A stretch of DNA of 64,000 nucleotides from Cacajao melanocephalus (GCA_963573385.1 CAUYLG010051207.1:124001-188000), one strand, 5' to 3'; positions 26,556 to 39,861 are shown, counted from the stretch's first letter. Notes: a model not told the origin generated them from the letters alone. Made by a program: numbers and translations.

Positions 26556-27124
26556 ATTCATGAAGCAAGTTTCTCCACAGACAACTCACAGAGCCACAAC
26601 GTATGAAGCAGCATGGTGATGCCACTAGACGGGTCGTCATCAGAAGACATGGCCCGAGGGAAGAGAAAGCAAGAGAGTTGGAGGGAGGAGAGAACACATG
26701 AGGGAAGGGCTTGGCCATGCAGTTCTAACAGGGAGGTCCTTCCTTTCAGCCCCCGAATGTCCCTGTGTGTCTCATCTAAAAAGCGAAAACGGAGGAGAAC
26801 TAGAGCTTATGGTTGAAGGCGTGAGAATGAGGTGTCTTTTCCCTCTATCTCTATAATATACAAGTATAAATACTATATATACATATGTATATGTGTTCCT
26901 TTTTTCTGTGTCTGATTATGCATGCAATTTAGCAAGGATTTATTGCCTAAGTTTGGTCTGGGCAATTTGCTAACACAATGTAGGAGGATGCTAAGAAGTA
27001 AGGGACACAACCTCATTGTTCCCAGAGACTCCTGGGGGTGGGCAAGGCAGGGTGTCTGTGCATACTGCTGGGAGGGCTCTGGATTAGGGGACCTCAGGAG
27101 ACATGACATTGAAATGTTCTAGTT
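26556..27124. other. Upstream flank, nothing recognised
   Basis: Includes an AT-rich run at 26860-26895 (TATA/ATAC). The 67-codon frame at 26613-26816 is lysine/arginine-rich but not recognisable. Confidence 0.35.
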
Positions 27125-27835
27125 GGTTCTCTGTACAGATTGGATTTCCATGGAAGAAAGAAAATCAACATGTATTGGGAGTCAACATCTCATTCAGTCC
27201 TGTGAGTTTATTCTGCCTCTTTTTCAGACAAGGAGACTAAGGTTTCAAGAGGGTAAGTAAATCGCCCACAGTGTCACTGCTGATGTGAGAATGAGCTTCA
27301 GGGTCACTGAATCATGCTGTTTCCCAGGTTTCTTGTAAGGGCTTCAAGTGTTGTGGATAAGGGTTTGGGTGCTGCCGTTAGATGACTGTGAGTTTAAAGC
27401 CTGAGCCCACCCACACCAGCTGTGTTACTTGAAGCATGCTATTGAACTTGCCTAAACTTCAGTTTGCTCGTCTGTAAGATGGGAGCAGTAACAGTGCCCA
27501 CCTCACAGGACTGATGGGAGGATGTGATGAGCTAAAGTGTATAAAGTAGCAATAAGTATCTAATAAAGTTCAGCAACTATGTCACTATTAATACCACTGT
27601 TATAATCACTACTGTTGTCTAAGGAGACCCAGGTGACATGAAGCTATTATGACCTGTGGACTTGAGATCTTGAATTAGGGTTTGATTATGAGACCAGACA
27701 AGCAGTGGGATTTAAATATTCATAGACCAGGGTCTATCTAGGTCTCATGGGACAAGGAAGGTACCCTCACAATTGATTTCCCTGAGCTGGGAGGGGAAAC
27801 TCTGCTAGAGGCATTTGCACCTTACTAAGCATCTC
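27125..27835 (+). repeat. Local duplication, copy 1 (about 0.7 kb, contains a MIR)
   Basis: Aligns colinearly with 29775-30541. Anchors shared by both: AATCAACATGTATTG, GTCAACATCTCATTC, GTGAGTTTATTCTGCCT, GATGACTGTGAGTTTAAA, CCCACCCACACCAGCT, AAGCATGCTATTGAACTTG, GAGCTAAAGTGT and GATTTAAATATTCAT. I estimate roughly 80-85% identity with small indels. A MIR in sense orientation (about 27340-27600) lies inside, but similarity extends well beyond it on both sides. Confidence 0.9.
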
Positions 27836-28630
27836 TGGTGTATCAAGCTCTCTGCTAGCTTGTGAGGATGTAATGTTCATTAAGACATGTTCCCATGAGC
27901 TCTGGTCCAGCTTCTACCAGTATTTAGCTGGACTACTGGTTTCTCCTAAGACAAAAACAGGAGCCAGATGACTTCTGTAGTCCCTTATAGACCTAGTCCA
28001 GACCTTGGTGGTTCTGTGAACAGTCACTCACCCAGGGTCTGTCCCATAGAAGTGCCAGCGGTCTTCCCAGGGGAGAGATTAGGAGACTCTTGCTCCTTCA
28101 TCCCCCGTGAGGGTTGAGAGCCTGAACAGCCTCCAGCCTGGGCCAAGTGTTTTTGGAGGTTGCACTTCCTTACCCCAGTCCCTCATCAGTGCCTCCTGTA
28201 AGAGCCCCACATGCTTTCTGAGCAATCGACTCCTATATCCATATATCTCTACCACTCCTCAAACCAAACTGTCAACCACCTCTAAGGCAGCTATTGATTT
28301 CACTGACCATAATGGAGTGTGTTCTGTGTGTAGTCACAGCACTAAACATCAGAAGGGATTCAAAGAGGAATCAGGCTAATGCCTTTCATCCAAGGAGCTG
28401 GCAGATGGATAAGCCAGACTGGCACGCACACAGTCAGCACAAGGGTATAGGCTGTGATGGAGCTGGGTGTACAGGGAACTGAGAGAGGAATTAGCATCCA
28501 CTTTCCAATCCTAGTGCTATAGCTGACATTAAGGTATTCTATTACTCTCTCCAGTAACAGCCAACTTTATTCCTCAAGGTAATAACTATGTCAATTAACT
28601 ATGCCAAGGATGTATATGCATTATATTAAT
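27836..28630. other. Spacer between duplicated blocks, mostly unclassified
   Basis: 27836-27905 may be an inverted L2 scrap (TCAAGCTCTCTGCTAGC). The remainder, including a 90-codon frame at 28107-28379, shows nothing recognisable. Confidence 0.35.
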
Positions 28631-28633
28631 TAA

Positions 28634-28854
28634 TGAGAGTTTCTCAACCTCAACACTGTGGACACTTTGGGCTGGATCATTCTTTGTTGTGGGAGCTGCC
28701 CTGTGCATTGCAGGATATTTAGCAGCACCCCTGGCCTCTGTCCACTAGACACCAGCAGCACCACCCCCTTTCCCCCATTGCAACAACCGAAAATGTTTGC
28801 AGACATTGTCAAATGTCCCCTGAAGACAAAGTCACCCTCAGTTGCGAACCACTA
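28634..28854 (-). mobile_element. MER5A-like (hAT-Charlie) DNA transposon
   Basis: Inverted MER5A: terminal AGTTTCTCAACCTC and GCGAACCACT, with TGTGCATTGCAGGATATTTA and GCAGACATTGTCAAATGTCC between. Essentially full length and nonautonomous. Confidence 0.85.
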
Positions 28855-28864
28855 AGGGAATCCT

Positions 28865-29300
28865 AATACAGACCAATGACAAAGGTACAATTATCATTTC
28901 TATAGTAAACTGAGGCATAACAAGGTTAAAAGTCAAGTCACATACCTAGGAAGAGCTGGGAGCAGGGCCAATCTGTTTCCACAGCCCTTACACTCACTGT
29001 CCTTCCTGCTTTGCCTATCTCTGCATGTGTGGTGCTGAGGACTCTGTAATACTCAATAAACCCATGCAAAGGTAGGACTGTTTCTTACAGCAATCCCTAC
29101 TGTTTATACTACATTTACTGCCTTACCTTCTGTAAACCACACTACAACCCTGCAGCGTAGCTCCTGCTCCCATTTTATAAAGGAGCACACTGAAACCTGG
29201 ACTGACAGATGGGGATTGCCCCAAGTCGCAGAGCAAATCAGCCACCAGAGGCTGGCTTTGGGCCCACGTCTTGTAATTCTACACTCTCCAATACTCAGAG
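28865..29300 (-). mobile_element. MIR SINE fragments (two)
   Basis: 28865-29000 (ATAGTAAACTGAGGCATAAC, AAGTCAAGTCACATACC) and 29125-29290 (CCCATTTTATAAAGGAGCAC, CCCCAAGTCGCAGAGCAAAT) each resemble inverted MIR. 29000-29070 between them resembles an L2 end in sense. Confidence 0.55.
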
Positions 29301-29360
29301 AGTTGAGTAAACACCGATTAAACTATGGGAGGATGGCAGGCTGGCAGGCAACTTAATAAT

Positions 29361-29376
29361 AAAAAAAAAAAAAAAA
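29361..29376 (+). repeat. Poly(A) tract, 16 A
   Basis: Uninterrupted A run just after TTAATAAT. Confidence 0.9.
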
Positions 29377-29774
29377 GCAAATCCAGCATGATGGATATAT
29401 TTAGCAGATAAATGATGATGTGATGGTATAAAAATAGATCAAGGGAGGGCACATGAGATTGCAGGCCTGACCGTGTGAGAGACAGGGAAGGCACGTGGAG
29501 AGTGTCAGGTACATTTAATTAACTTTGCTGGGAAAACAGTCGGAGGCTGCCACCTGAAACCAAAACATTCATGGGCTTCACTTAAAGTCACAATATATGT
29601 AGTCCTATTGGGAAGAGTCATAATCCAATAGAGCTTGAAGTCATTGATTAAAACAAGGTCAATGCTCAAATGCTTTGGTGGGTAAACCCAATTCTCACCT
29701 GTATATGGGATAACCAGGAATGCATTTGTGGGCTGTGTGACCCACAAGCTCGCTGACATTAAAATGCCCCACTC

Positions 29775-30541
29775 AGTTTTCTGTTCAGATGGATTTCCAC
29801 AGAGAGAAGGAAATCAACATGTATTGAGAGTCAACATCTCATTCATTGCTGTGAGTTTATTCTGCCTATTTTAGACAAAGAGACTCAGGCTTCAAGAGGG
29901 CAAGTAAATTGCCCATACTGCCGCTGCTGGTACAGGAATGAGCTTCCAGGAAGAGTCAGGTTCATTGAGTCATGCCACCAGCAGGTACCTTGTGAGGCCA
30001 TCCAGTCTTGTGGCTAAGGGTTTAGGTGCTGCCGTCCAGATGACTGTGAGTTTAAATCCTGGGCCCACCCACACCAGCTATGTTACTTAAAGCATGCTAT
30101 TGAACTTGCTTAAACTTCAGTTTGCTCATCTGTAAAATGGGAGCTATAATAGTGCCAGCCTCATAAGACCAATGGGAAGATGTAATGAGCTAAAGTGTGT
30201 AAAGATCTGATAAATATCTAACAAAAGCTTGGCAATGATAAGATGCCATTATTAATATGGTTACTATAGTGTTAGTGTCTAGAGGAGCCCCATGTGGCAT
30301 GGAGCTGTACCCTGTGGACTTATGATCTCTCTTTATTCCATGCAAAATGGAAAGTGTACAGTCATGAATCAGGGTATGAGTGTGAGAGCAGACAAGTAGT
30401 GAGATTTAAATATTCATTCGCCAGCATTCATCTAGGTCCCTGGGGACAGGCGAGGATCCTCAGGATTAATTTCAGGGGCCTTTTCCCTGAAATGGGTGGG
30501 GAAACTCTGCTATGGTCATGTACATCTTATTAAGCACTGCT
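29775..30541 (+). repeat. Local duplication, copy 2
   Basis: Direct-orientation copy of 27125-27835, 2.65 kb to the right, with its own MIR at about 30010-30260. It carries extra insertions, for example around 30330-30375 and 30465-30490. No A-tail or target duplication is visible at either end. Confidence 0.9.
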
Positions 30542-31204
30542 TGACATCCTCTCTACCACAAAAGTGCTGTGATTTCAAGATTTCCCTCTTTTAAGGGAAA
30601 ACCATAGCACAAGAATCTACACTGCAAACCTTACACCTACTTAAGCCCAGAAGGAGCCTGTTACTTCATAGAAGAATCTTATTTTGCCTTCAGAAGAAGC
30701 AGTTATCAAGTGCTTGCTGGACTTCAGCTGTTTTCACATCCATTTTATTTTGAAACTCAATTGCCCTGCAGACCTTGTGATCCTTGAGTGACAGGCGAGG
30801 CACCTGAGAACATGGGAGTGAATGCACGTGCTCACGGCTTTCCTAGAATTTGGGACGTTGGAAAATGGAAGGTAGGTGTTTCTGGGTCTCAGAAATTTGC
30901 ACATCAGAATCCCTCCTAAGGGGCGTCACATGTGGTAGGGAAGATGAAGAAGGTTCAAGGGGCCTGTTTGTCTAAATAGGATATGGGAGAAATATGGTAA
31001 AGAATCATTCTCTTCTCCATGTCAGAGTAAAATCTAAAGCTCTTTCAATGCTCCAAATCCACATTCTGATAGAAACTTCATGCACTTATCCAATTTATTC
31101 CTCACAACCTGGTAAATATTGTTGTCTTCATTCTACAGGTGAGCCATTGAAGGGCCCATCTCTGGTAGCAAGTGATATAAACACTATTTGAGCCCAGAGC
31201 TGAT
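30542..31204. other. Upstream flank, mostly unclassified
   Basis: 31075-31200 resembles a degraded inverted MIR (TTCATTCTACAGGTGAGCCA). Otherwise nothing recognised. Confidence 0.4.
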
Positions 31205-31445
31205 TCCTAAACCCTCACTGGCCCCACTCTGTCATCTCCTTGGTGCACCTGTCACAATGCAATATCCCAGATATTTCTTATATTACTGACTTCTCTCATG
31301 GATTGTCTGCCTTCCCACCTAGAAGAGGAGCTTTTAGAAGATAGAGACCTGGGGCTTTCTTCTTCATGCCAGTTTCCTAGCATCAAAAACAGCTCTTAAC
31401 ACATGATAAAGGCTCAATCAATATTTGTTGAATTAATGAATGAGC
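31205..31445 (+). mobile_element. L2 LINE 3' end
   Basis: CTAGAAGAGGAGCTTTTAGA, then AAAGGCTCAATCAATATTTG and TTGAATTAATGAATGAG at the end. Confidence 0.75.
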
Positions 31446-32690
31446 CTTATAACAAATTATTGCGCTTCCTGATTTTTCAGAAGTGTATCTGAGTCTTTCA
31501 TACAGAGATATTCAAGCAGGAGTGGAAGACTTTTTTTAAAAAAGTAACAAAGTTAGGCCTAGTAGATAGTCTGAATGCCTCATTATAACAACATTTTTCC
31601 CCTCTCTCTCAAAACAGGAGAATTAGCTCACTAACTATTATATAAGCTCTTTAAGGACAGGGAACAAGTCTAATTGAGCATTACATCCTCAAAGACTGCT
31701 AGAAATCTCAGTACATCAGAAATGCTCAAAACTATGGAAAGAAAAAGATGTCCTCAAAGAAACAAAATGTCAGCGCATATTCTTCTTTTTATTCAACTAT
31801 CCACTGATTTACTTTCATGGGCCAGGCTCTTGGGTACAATGTGCATGAGGCAGTTCAGGTCCCCACCCTCCTGAGACTTGGTCTAACTAGTGCTTCTGCA
31901 CAAATGAGCTTCCAACAGTTACATATTCTCTGATATTGCAAGATGAACCATAGGCCGTTGAAGAAGAAAAGAAAAAACGAAGAAAAAGAGTACTTAACAA
32001 TTGCATTCTTCGTGTTTCTTGCCAGAATGGACCAGAAACTACTAGCAATTGTGTTGAAGCCATTAGCACAAAGCCAATTTGCTTCTAGAATTACAGTTGC
32101 ACTCTAGGAACTTGAGCTACACTCCAGAGAGATCATTAGTTGCTGTAGACATGTTATTGAGGGCAGTGGTGTCATTTCCAGTCTGGAATGCCCTCAGTCA
32201 AGTGTGAGGGCAGAAAAGGGGGGTCAAAATAATTAACCTCACATGATTTTGGCAGGATATCTTGCAAAATCACCCATATGCACTTAACATTTCTTTCAGT
32301 TGAATAATCTCAATGTATCAGTTTTATCAAAATGTTTCTCTTTTTCTCTTTTATTTTCCCACCTGGCTGCCCCTGACTTTTTTTTCTGGCTGTCAATACG
32401 TACACCTTTAACTTACTTTCTTTTATCCTCTTCTCCCTTCCCATCCTCAGTAGTAGATGTTTGTAACTAATGGAACTCACAAGTATTGTGGTTGATGCCT
32501 TTGCTAGGCCTTTCAGTACCATAATCCTTCACCAGATCATAACTCGCAAGAGAAAACACCTAATTTGTCGTTTTGTAAAAACTTTCCTTGACTTTGTTTC
32601 AATTAAGTCACTTTCACCGACCCCAGGCCTCCTTTAACTATATCCTTCCAAATCATTTGTTTTACCACTCAGTGCCTGAGCCTGCGGCAG
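31446..32690. other. Upstream flank, nothing recognised
   Basis: No repeat family or exon recognised over about 1.2 kb. Confidence 0.4.
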
Positions 32691-32699
32691 ACATCACAG

Positions 32700-32880
32700 C
32701 AGCATCCCACCTGACAGAGGAGATGAGATTGGGGCTGGCAAGGGTTCAGGAATCAGCTCTGGGTTCCAATACTGTTTCCACCAGTCGCTACTGGAGATGG
32801 GCCCTTCCACGGCTCATTGGTAGAGTAAGGATAACAACAGTTACCAGCTTGTAAGAAGTAAAATGGGTAAGTATGTGAAG
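32700..32880 (+). mobile_element. MIR SINE (degraded)
   Basis: AGGAATCAGCTCTGGGTTCC, GGTAGAGTAAGGATAACAAC and ACCAGCTTGTAAGAAGTAAA follow MIR order loosely. Confidence 0.5.
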
Positions 32881-32990
32881 TTTCTATCAGAGTATGGATT
32901 TTGATGAGCCTGAATCCCATTCTCTTCACTCAACAAACATGTCTGAAATCCACCTATACGCAAAGTGTTATATACTACACAAGTTTTACA

Positions 32991-33292
32991 GCTGGGTGTG
33001 CTGGCTTTCGTCTGTAATGCCAGCACTTTGGGAGGCTGAAGCAGGAGGATCGCCTAAACCCAGGAGTTTGAGACCAGCTTGGGCAACATGGCAAGATCCT
33101 GTCTCTACAAAGAATTTTAAAACTTAGTGAAGCATGGTGGCATGTGCCTATGGTGTCAGCTGCTCAGGAGGCTAAAGAAGGAGGATTGCTTGAGCCCAGG
33201 AATTTGAGGCTGTAGCGAATTGTGATCATGCTGCTACACTTCAGCCTGTTTGTAAGAGCAAGACCCTGTCTCAAAAAATAATAATAAATTAA
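32991..33292 (+). mobile_element. Alu SINE (J-type)
   Basis: AGCTGGGTGTGCTGGCTTTC through GCAAGACCCTGTCTCAAAAA and an (AATA)n-like tail. Strongly diverged. Confidence 0.95.
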
Positions 33293-33521
33293 ACGTTTTA
33301 ATAAAACGTTTTGCAACTAGTATGAAATATTTCAGTAATTGGGAGTATAATTGTTGCATATTTTTGTTATTAAATGAATCACTCAAGCCATTTCTCCCAA
33401 TCGGCATGAAGTCCAGAATCTCTCTCCTTGCTTCTTGATATTATTTTATTTTCCCTGTATTTATTCTCAGCACTTATCCAAGAGCTCCAGGGCTTTATCA
33501 GTCACTCTTGCTTTACAGGGA

Positions 33522-34840
<1,319 letters not shown>

Positions 34841-35618
34841 CTGTCATTGCCCTGTGGGCTCTTTCTACCTGCTGCACAGACGAAACCAATTCACTGAGAG
34901 CATGGTATTGCAGTAGAGAGAGTTTAATTAATGCAGAGCCAGCTAAGTAGAAGAACAGGAGTTATACCTCAAATCAGTCTCCCCAGGAACTCAGAAGGTA
35001 GAATTTTTATGGATAATTAGGTGGACAGGGGGCTAGGGAATGGATGCTGCTGATTGGTTGGGGATGAACTCATAAAGATTCAGTCCTCTTGTGCTGAGTC
35101 TGCCTCTAGGTAGCGGCCAAGGGACCAGTTGAGTCATGAGTCCCGGATATGGGTGGAGTCATTTGGCTGTCACAAGGGAACAATCTTAAAAAACATTTCA
35201 AAAGAGCAATCAAGATTATACAATAGTGATGTTATCCGTAGAAGCAACTGAGGAAGTCAGAGATCTGGTGACTTTTGGCCACATGACTCCTGAACAACAA
35301 GGGATTATAGAAAGGCAAGCTAGAAGACAATAGTTGGTTATCCTTTAGTTACATCTACATCTTAGCAGAATTCAGGCCCCTTCCATAATCCTACTGTTAT
35401 AGCCTTTCATTAGTCTTACAAGGGAAGTTGCAGTCACTGAGCAACCAGGGGGTTTGCTTTAGGGAGGAACTATAATCATTCATGCTTCAAAGTTAAATAT
35501 GAACTAAATTTCTCCCATGGTTAGCTTGGCCTATGCCCAGCCTGTGAGGCTAGAAGGAAGATGGAGTCAGCTATGCTAGACTTCTCTCACTCTTTTAATC
35601 TCTGCAAAGGCAGTTTCA
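34841..35618 (-). mobile_element. Solo endogenous retrovirus LTR (ERV1-like)
   Basis: On the minus strand it starts TGAAACTGCCTTTGCAGAG, has an ATTAAA-type polyadenylation region (GCATTAATTAAACTCTCTC) and ends GGGCAATGACA, giving TG...CA ends. Flanks ACCTC (34836-34840) and ACCCC (35619-35623) look like a 5-bp target duplication with one mismatch. No gag, pol or env sequence is present. Family name not assigned. Confidence 0.65.
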
Positions 35619-35623
35619 ACCCC

Positions 35624-36195
35624 ACCCCAGCCACCCCACCAGGAGATATAGCCCTTCATGGAGTTTTAGGGAGAAATGAGGCTTATGAGTTAGCTGTGGG
35701 TAGGCCAGGAGAAGAGCCGTTTTCAAAATCCATCTCCCTTTTCCATCCCTTGCACATTGTAAGTAAATGCAGAACTAAGGAAGTGAAGTGAGTGATGTCA
35801 AGGACAAACATCTCCTCACCTTCTAGTTAATTCCTTTTGACAACACAAAGCCCAAGGCATTTCAGCCTTAAACTGTGTTCAATGCCTTTGCTTTCTTTCC
35901 AGGGAAATGCAGCAAGGATGCTGCCATGATGTGCATACTCAGAATACAGGAAAATGCAAGGAGGAGGGGTTCGAAGGCTTTGCATAAAAAATTCAAATGA
36001 GGTTGAGCAACTGTTGAAATATGAAGAAATAGCTTCCAGCACTTTAAAGTCTTGGCTTGACTGTAATTTAACCTTGAATATAGTTTTCAAAAATCATTAA
36101 ATCCCCAAAGCCTTCATCTCTAGCAGTGATTAGCTATGATGCAGTAAGCAGGAAGTTAATGTATTTATTTATGAGAAGGTATGTAATGCATGAAA
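35624..36195. other. Upstream flank, nothing recognised
   Basis: No exon or repeat identified. Confidence 0.35.
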
Positions 36196-36199
36196 AATC

Positions 36200-36350
36200 T
36201 ATTCATTTAGTACTCATGCTGTGAATACTTATTGATGGCTTGCTCAGTTACAAGCATTGTGCTAAGTGCTGGGAAGTAGGACAGTGAAGAAACACAGCCT
36301 CCTTCCCCACAAGGCGCTTACAGTCTAATAGCAGGAGGGACAAGAAATCG
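36200..36350 (-). mobile_element. L2 LINE 3' end
   Basis: CAAGCATTGTGCTAAGTGCT and GCGCTTACAGTCTAATAGC are inverted L2 3' end phrases. Confidence 0.7.
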
Positions 36351-36458
36351 ACATTTATGGAATACTACTGCATGCCAGACATTGTGCTAGGAATTTTTCA
36401 CACATTAACCCCTACAGGAACCACGCAATTTTCCCTGTATTATATATTAGTCAAGTGG
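36351..36458 (-). mobile_element. MIR SINE, left part (split by LTR)
   Basis: ACTACTGCATGCCAGACATT and CACATTAACCCCTACAGGAA follow inverted MIR. It continues after the LTR at about 37054. Confidence 0.65.
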
Positions 36459-37053
36459 TGTAGCTGTTTGGGGTAAATGCCTGGGGTTCATTATCTCACA
36501 CCAAGAAGATTAAGGACACAGGCACACACAGGAGTGAGTTTAGGAGTGGAGGTTTAATAGGCAAAAGAAAGAGAAAAGAGAACAGCTCTCTGTCTGGCAA
36601 GAGAGTGGAGTACCCGAATGGGACTTCTGGGCCATGGTGGAATGCACCAGATTCATAGACAGACTTGAGGAAGCGGTGTCTGATTTACACAGGGCCTACA
36701 GATTGGTTGGACCAGGTGTGATGTTTACATAGCATGTGGGGAGGACTGGCCACCCCACCCTGATCTTATCATGCAAATGGACTTTCCACTTGGCCAGCGC
36801 CATGTTGTCTGCTCCTTACTGTGCACATGGCTGGCAAAGAGACGGGAACATGGAGCCACCACTTTCAACATTCCAAGTCCAACGTAGCCTTCACCCATGC
36901 AAGGTTCCAGCTTGCTTGCCTATGTCTGCCGCTCAATTTTACAGGTTGCTCTTTGTTAGAAAAGAAAATGATGTGGGGGCTACTTTTCATTATAAAAGGA
37001 AAACCTTACCAAGGACTTCCATATCCTCACTATCTGCCTAAATAATTTCATCA
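36459..37053 (-). mobile_element. Solo endogenous retrovirus LTR
   Basis: Minus strand contains CCTATTAAACCTCCACTCC (polyadenylation region) and ends CCCCAAACAGCTACA. CAGATTGGTTGGACCAGGTG and GAATGCACCAGATTCATAGA are typical of a common human LTR I cannot name. It sits inside a MIR, so it is younger than the MIR. The right boundary is approximate. Confidence 0.65.
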
Positions 37054-37155
37054 TAAGTCCTATATCATTAGTAAACTCAGGCTCTGAGAGGTTAAATGAT
37101 TTACCCAACGCCACCTGGTTACAACTGGAAGATCCAGAATTCAAACCATGGTCTG
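37054..37155 (-). mobile_element. MIR SINE, right part
   Basis: AACTCAGGCTCTGAGAGGTT, AATGATTTACCCAACGCCAC and CCAGAATTCAAACCATGG continue the inverted MIR. Confidence 0.7.
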
Positions 37156-37439
37156 TTTAATTCCTAAATCTGTGCACTTCTTATCACTTTCTTCAAGGAC
37201 AGAGCCAAACAGGATCAGAGGCTTCCCAACTCCCTTCTGTACTGAGCTCTGTTTTCCCAGTTTGCCCATCTGTGTAACAAAATGCTGAGTGCAAACGTTA
37301 GTCAGGCCTAAGCCAGTCACCATCCTCTTCCTAACAAAGCGAAAAGAGTTTTGTTTTAATTCAGAGTTATATTAAGAAAACCAAAGAGATGGGATGAGAA
37401 GGTAAGAACTCCCGCTTAAAAATAATAGGAAGGAAATAA

Positions 37440-37670
37440 TGTGTTAACAACAGCAATAGTTACTATAGTGCTCACTGTGCACCAAGCACATGCTACGAGT
37501 AGCACATGAAGGGAGTGAAATTCTCAGACCAATGCATGACGTCGATACGGTTGTCATCCTCACTTTACAGAAGAGAAAACTGAAATGTGGAGAAGATAAG
37601 GAACTTGCTCAGGGTTACACAGCTGGTTAGTGAAGACCTGGATTTGACTCCAGGATCTAGGGTGTTACAT
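37440..37670 (-). mobile_element. MIR SINE
   Basis: CACTTTACAGAAGAGAAAAC, GAACTTGCTCAGGGTTACAC and GGATTTGACTCCAGGATC follow inverted MIR. Confidence 0.8.
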
Positions 37671-37698
37671 GAGAAGCAGTCATTGTATTGATGGCAAG

Positions 37699-37783
37699 AT
37701 AGACGGATGGATGGATGGATGGATGGATAGATAGATAGATAGATGATAGATAGATAGATACATACATAGATAGAGAGACAGAG

Positions 37784-37823
<40 letters not shown>

Positions 37824-38049
37824 GATAGATAGATACATACATACATAGAGAGATAGAGAGAGAGAGAGAGATAGATAGATGATAGATAGATACATACATA
37901 GATGAGAGAGAGAGAGATAGATAGATGATAGGATGGATAGATAGGATGGATGGATGGATAGGATGGATGGATGGATGGATAGATAAATGGGATGGATAGA
38001 TAGATAGGATGGATGGATGGTTAGACAGATAGATAGATAGATAGATAAT
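37699..38049 (+). repeat. Complex (GATA)n/(GGAT)n/(GAGA)n microsatellite, about 350 bp
   Basis: Alternating blocks of GGAT, GATA, TACA and GAGA tetranucleotides. The open minus-strand frames of YLSI/HPSI repeats across it are products of the tetranucleotide periodicity, not genes. Confidence 0.98.
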
Positions 38050-39592
38050 ATGAAGTACACAAGGACCTACCTTCCAGTCGAGCTTTGAGCCTGCTACTAA
38101 TGTTCTGCCAAGAGTGACCCCAGCCTTTCTCCCAGGGAAAAAGGTGGCATCTGTGGTCATCTCTAGATAGTTATTGTGTACCTGGGAACTCACAGCTCTG
38201 CTGCTTCTTTGGTGACCCAGCACCCTGATCCTACTTATCTGACCTACAGCAGAGAAGAAAGCAACTCCTGTGCGGGCTCTCGACCCTTGCCTTCTGAATG
38301 TGCGTCACTGAATGGGACCCTGGTGGGGCTGTCCCCTTACTGGTTCTTGGTACATTTTACCAAGGATTGGGAGTGGGTGGGGAAGGGCAAAACTTCAGTG
38401 TTACAGGGTTTTCTTCTCTTCCAGGATAAGCGCAGTTAAACCTGAATGCATTGATTGCAGATGCTCTGAAGCCAGGCTCTTGCTTGCCTCGCTTTGTTGC
38501 TTGTGTCCGTTCACCCTGTAAGTCTTAATATGCTGGATCACTGCCCATAGTAAAACAGCTAACATTATTTACAGGGCAACAGCATAATTGGCATCCAAAC
38601 CTTAAATACTTTGGAGATGTAAAGGGAGCCACTCTACAATCACACTGGAAAAAAATCGGACTATCCTAGACGCATCTGGATATAAAGTCACCCTGCTTCT
38701 ATAGGACCATCTACATGACAGGCACGAAGTGTCACACATATATGAACCTGCTTAACCTTCATAGCAGCCTCAGTTATGTAGGAGGCATCATCATAATTTC
38801 TACTTCACTGATGAAGAAACTGACAGTCACGATCCCATAGCCAGAAAGCAACCTCTGTATTGTAGTTTCCATCTCCCAGAAGCCAGCCAGCCCCCAGCAA
38901 AAGAAAGGTATGCCTTTTCCCTGACTCTGGTCCTAAGCTTGTGCTCTGCCAGAGGCTTGGAGAAGAAGGCAAAGGAAGAAAAAGGTGGGCAGAGAAGAGG
39001 GTAGCCAAGCCTACGATAGGAAGAAGGGCCACAGGATCTTTCTAGTGCCAATCTCTAGTTGCATCACACATCTTTATGACTTCAGATGGGCGTCTGGGGC
39101 CTTAAGGTCACAAAATGAATAATGATCCTTACATTCCTCCATCTGCTTTTGGGGCCAGCTCTGTTAAAACCACAAGTAAGGATGAAATGGGAAGGTTTAC
39201 AGTTCTCAGCCTCTGCACCTACCTGCCCCACCTGATTGCCCTCCCATCTCTCCTCAAGCAATGGTTCAATGACACCCATGCAGCTTCCCAGTTGCCATGG
39301 AAATGGCAAGGATGGATCTAATAGGAAGTAAGAATGGAAGAAGCTGATTGTGCAGATTCCTGAAGCAATTCCTGAGCAAGTTTTCCAATTACCCTTTGCA
39401 TCCAGAGTCAAGGATTTCTCTGGGTTACAGGAACAGCACTGAGGCTTTCAACATCCTCACCCTGGCAAGCTGGTTGCCTCTTTTTGCCCAGCAGTGCCAC
39501 AGCTCTACTGTGCACAGCAACTCAGCTCCCTTCTTTCATCTGGATTCCTTTTGTGAGATTATAATTCTGAAACACCCAGTAAAACTGGAACA
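38050..39592. other. Upstream flank, mostly unclassified
   Basis: 38690-38840 resembles an inverted MIR (CATGACAGGCACGAAGTGTC, TGATGAAGAAACTGACAG). No exon recognised in the remainder. Confidence 0.4.
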
Positions 39593-39710
39593 GGAAAGAA
39601 AAAGAAAGAAAGAGAGAAAGAGAAAGAAAGAGAAAGAAAGAAAGAGAAATAAAGACAGAAAGAAAGAGAAAGAAAGACAGAAACAAAGAGAAAGAAAGAA
39701 AGAGAAAGAC

Positions 39711-39757
<47 letters not shown>

Positions 39758-39768
39758 AGGAAAGAAAG

Positions 39769-39826
<58 letters not shown>
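39593..39826 (+). repeat. (GAAA)n polypurine microsatellite
   Basis: About 235 bases of pure-purine GAAA with GAGAAA, GACA and ATAA variants. The longest perfect blocks are about 46 bases (39712-39758) and 57 bases (39770-39826, about 14 units). Confidence 0.98.
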
Positions 39827-39861
39827 TTTCTTCTGTGATTACCCAAAAAGATTTCTTCTGT

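Noticed and set aside
37565..38223. Minus-strand ORFs of 93-188 codons rich in YLSI and HPSI repeats
   Set aside because: Direct translation of a GATA/GGAT microsatellite; a tetranucleotide array stays open by periodicity.
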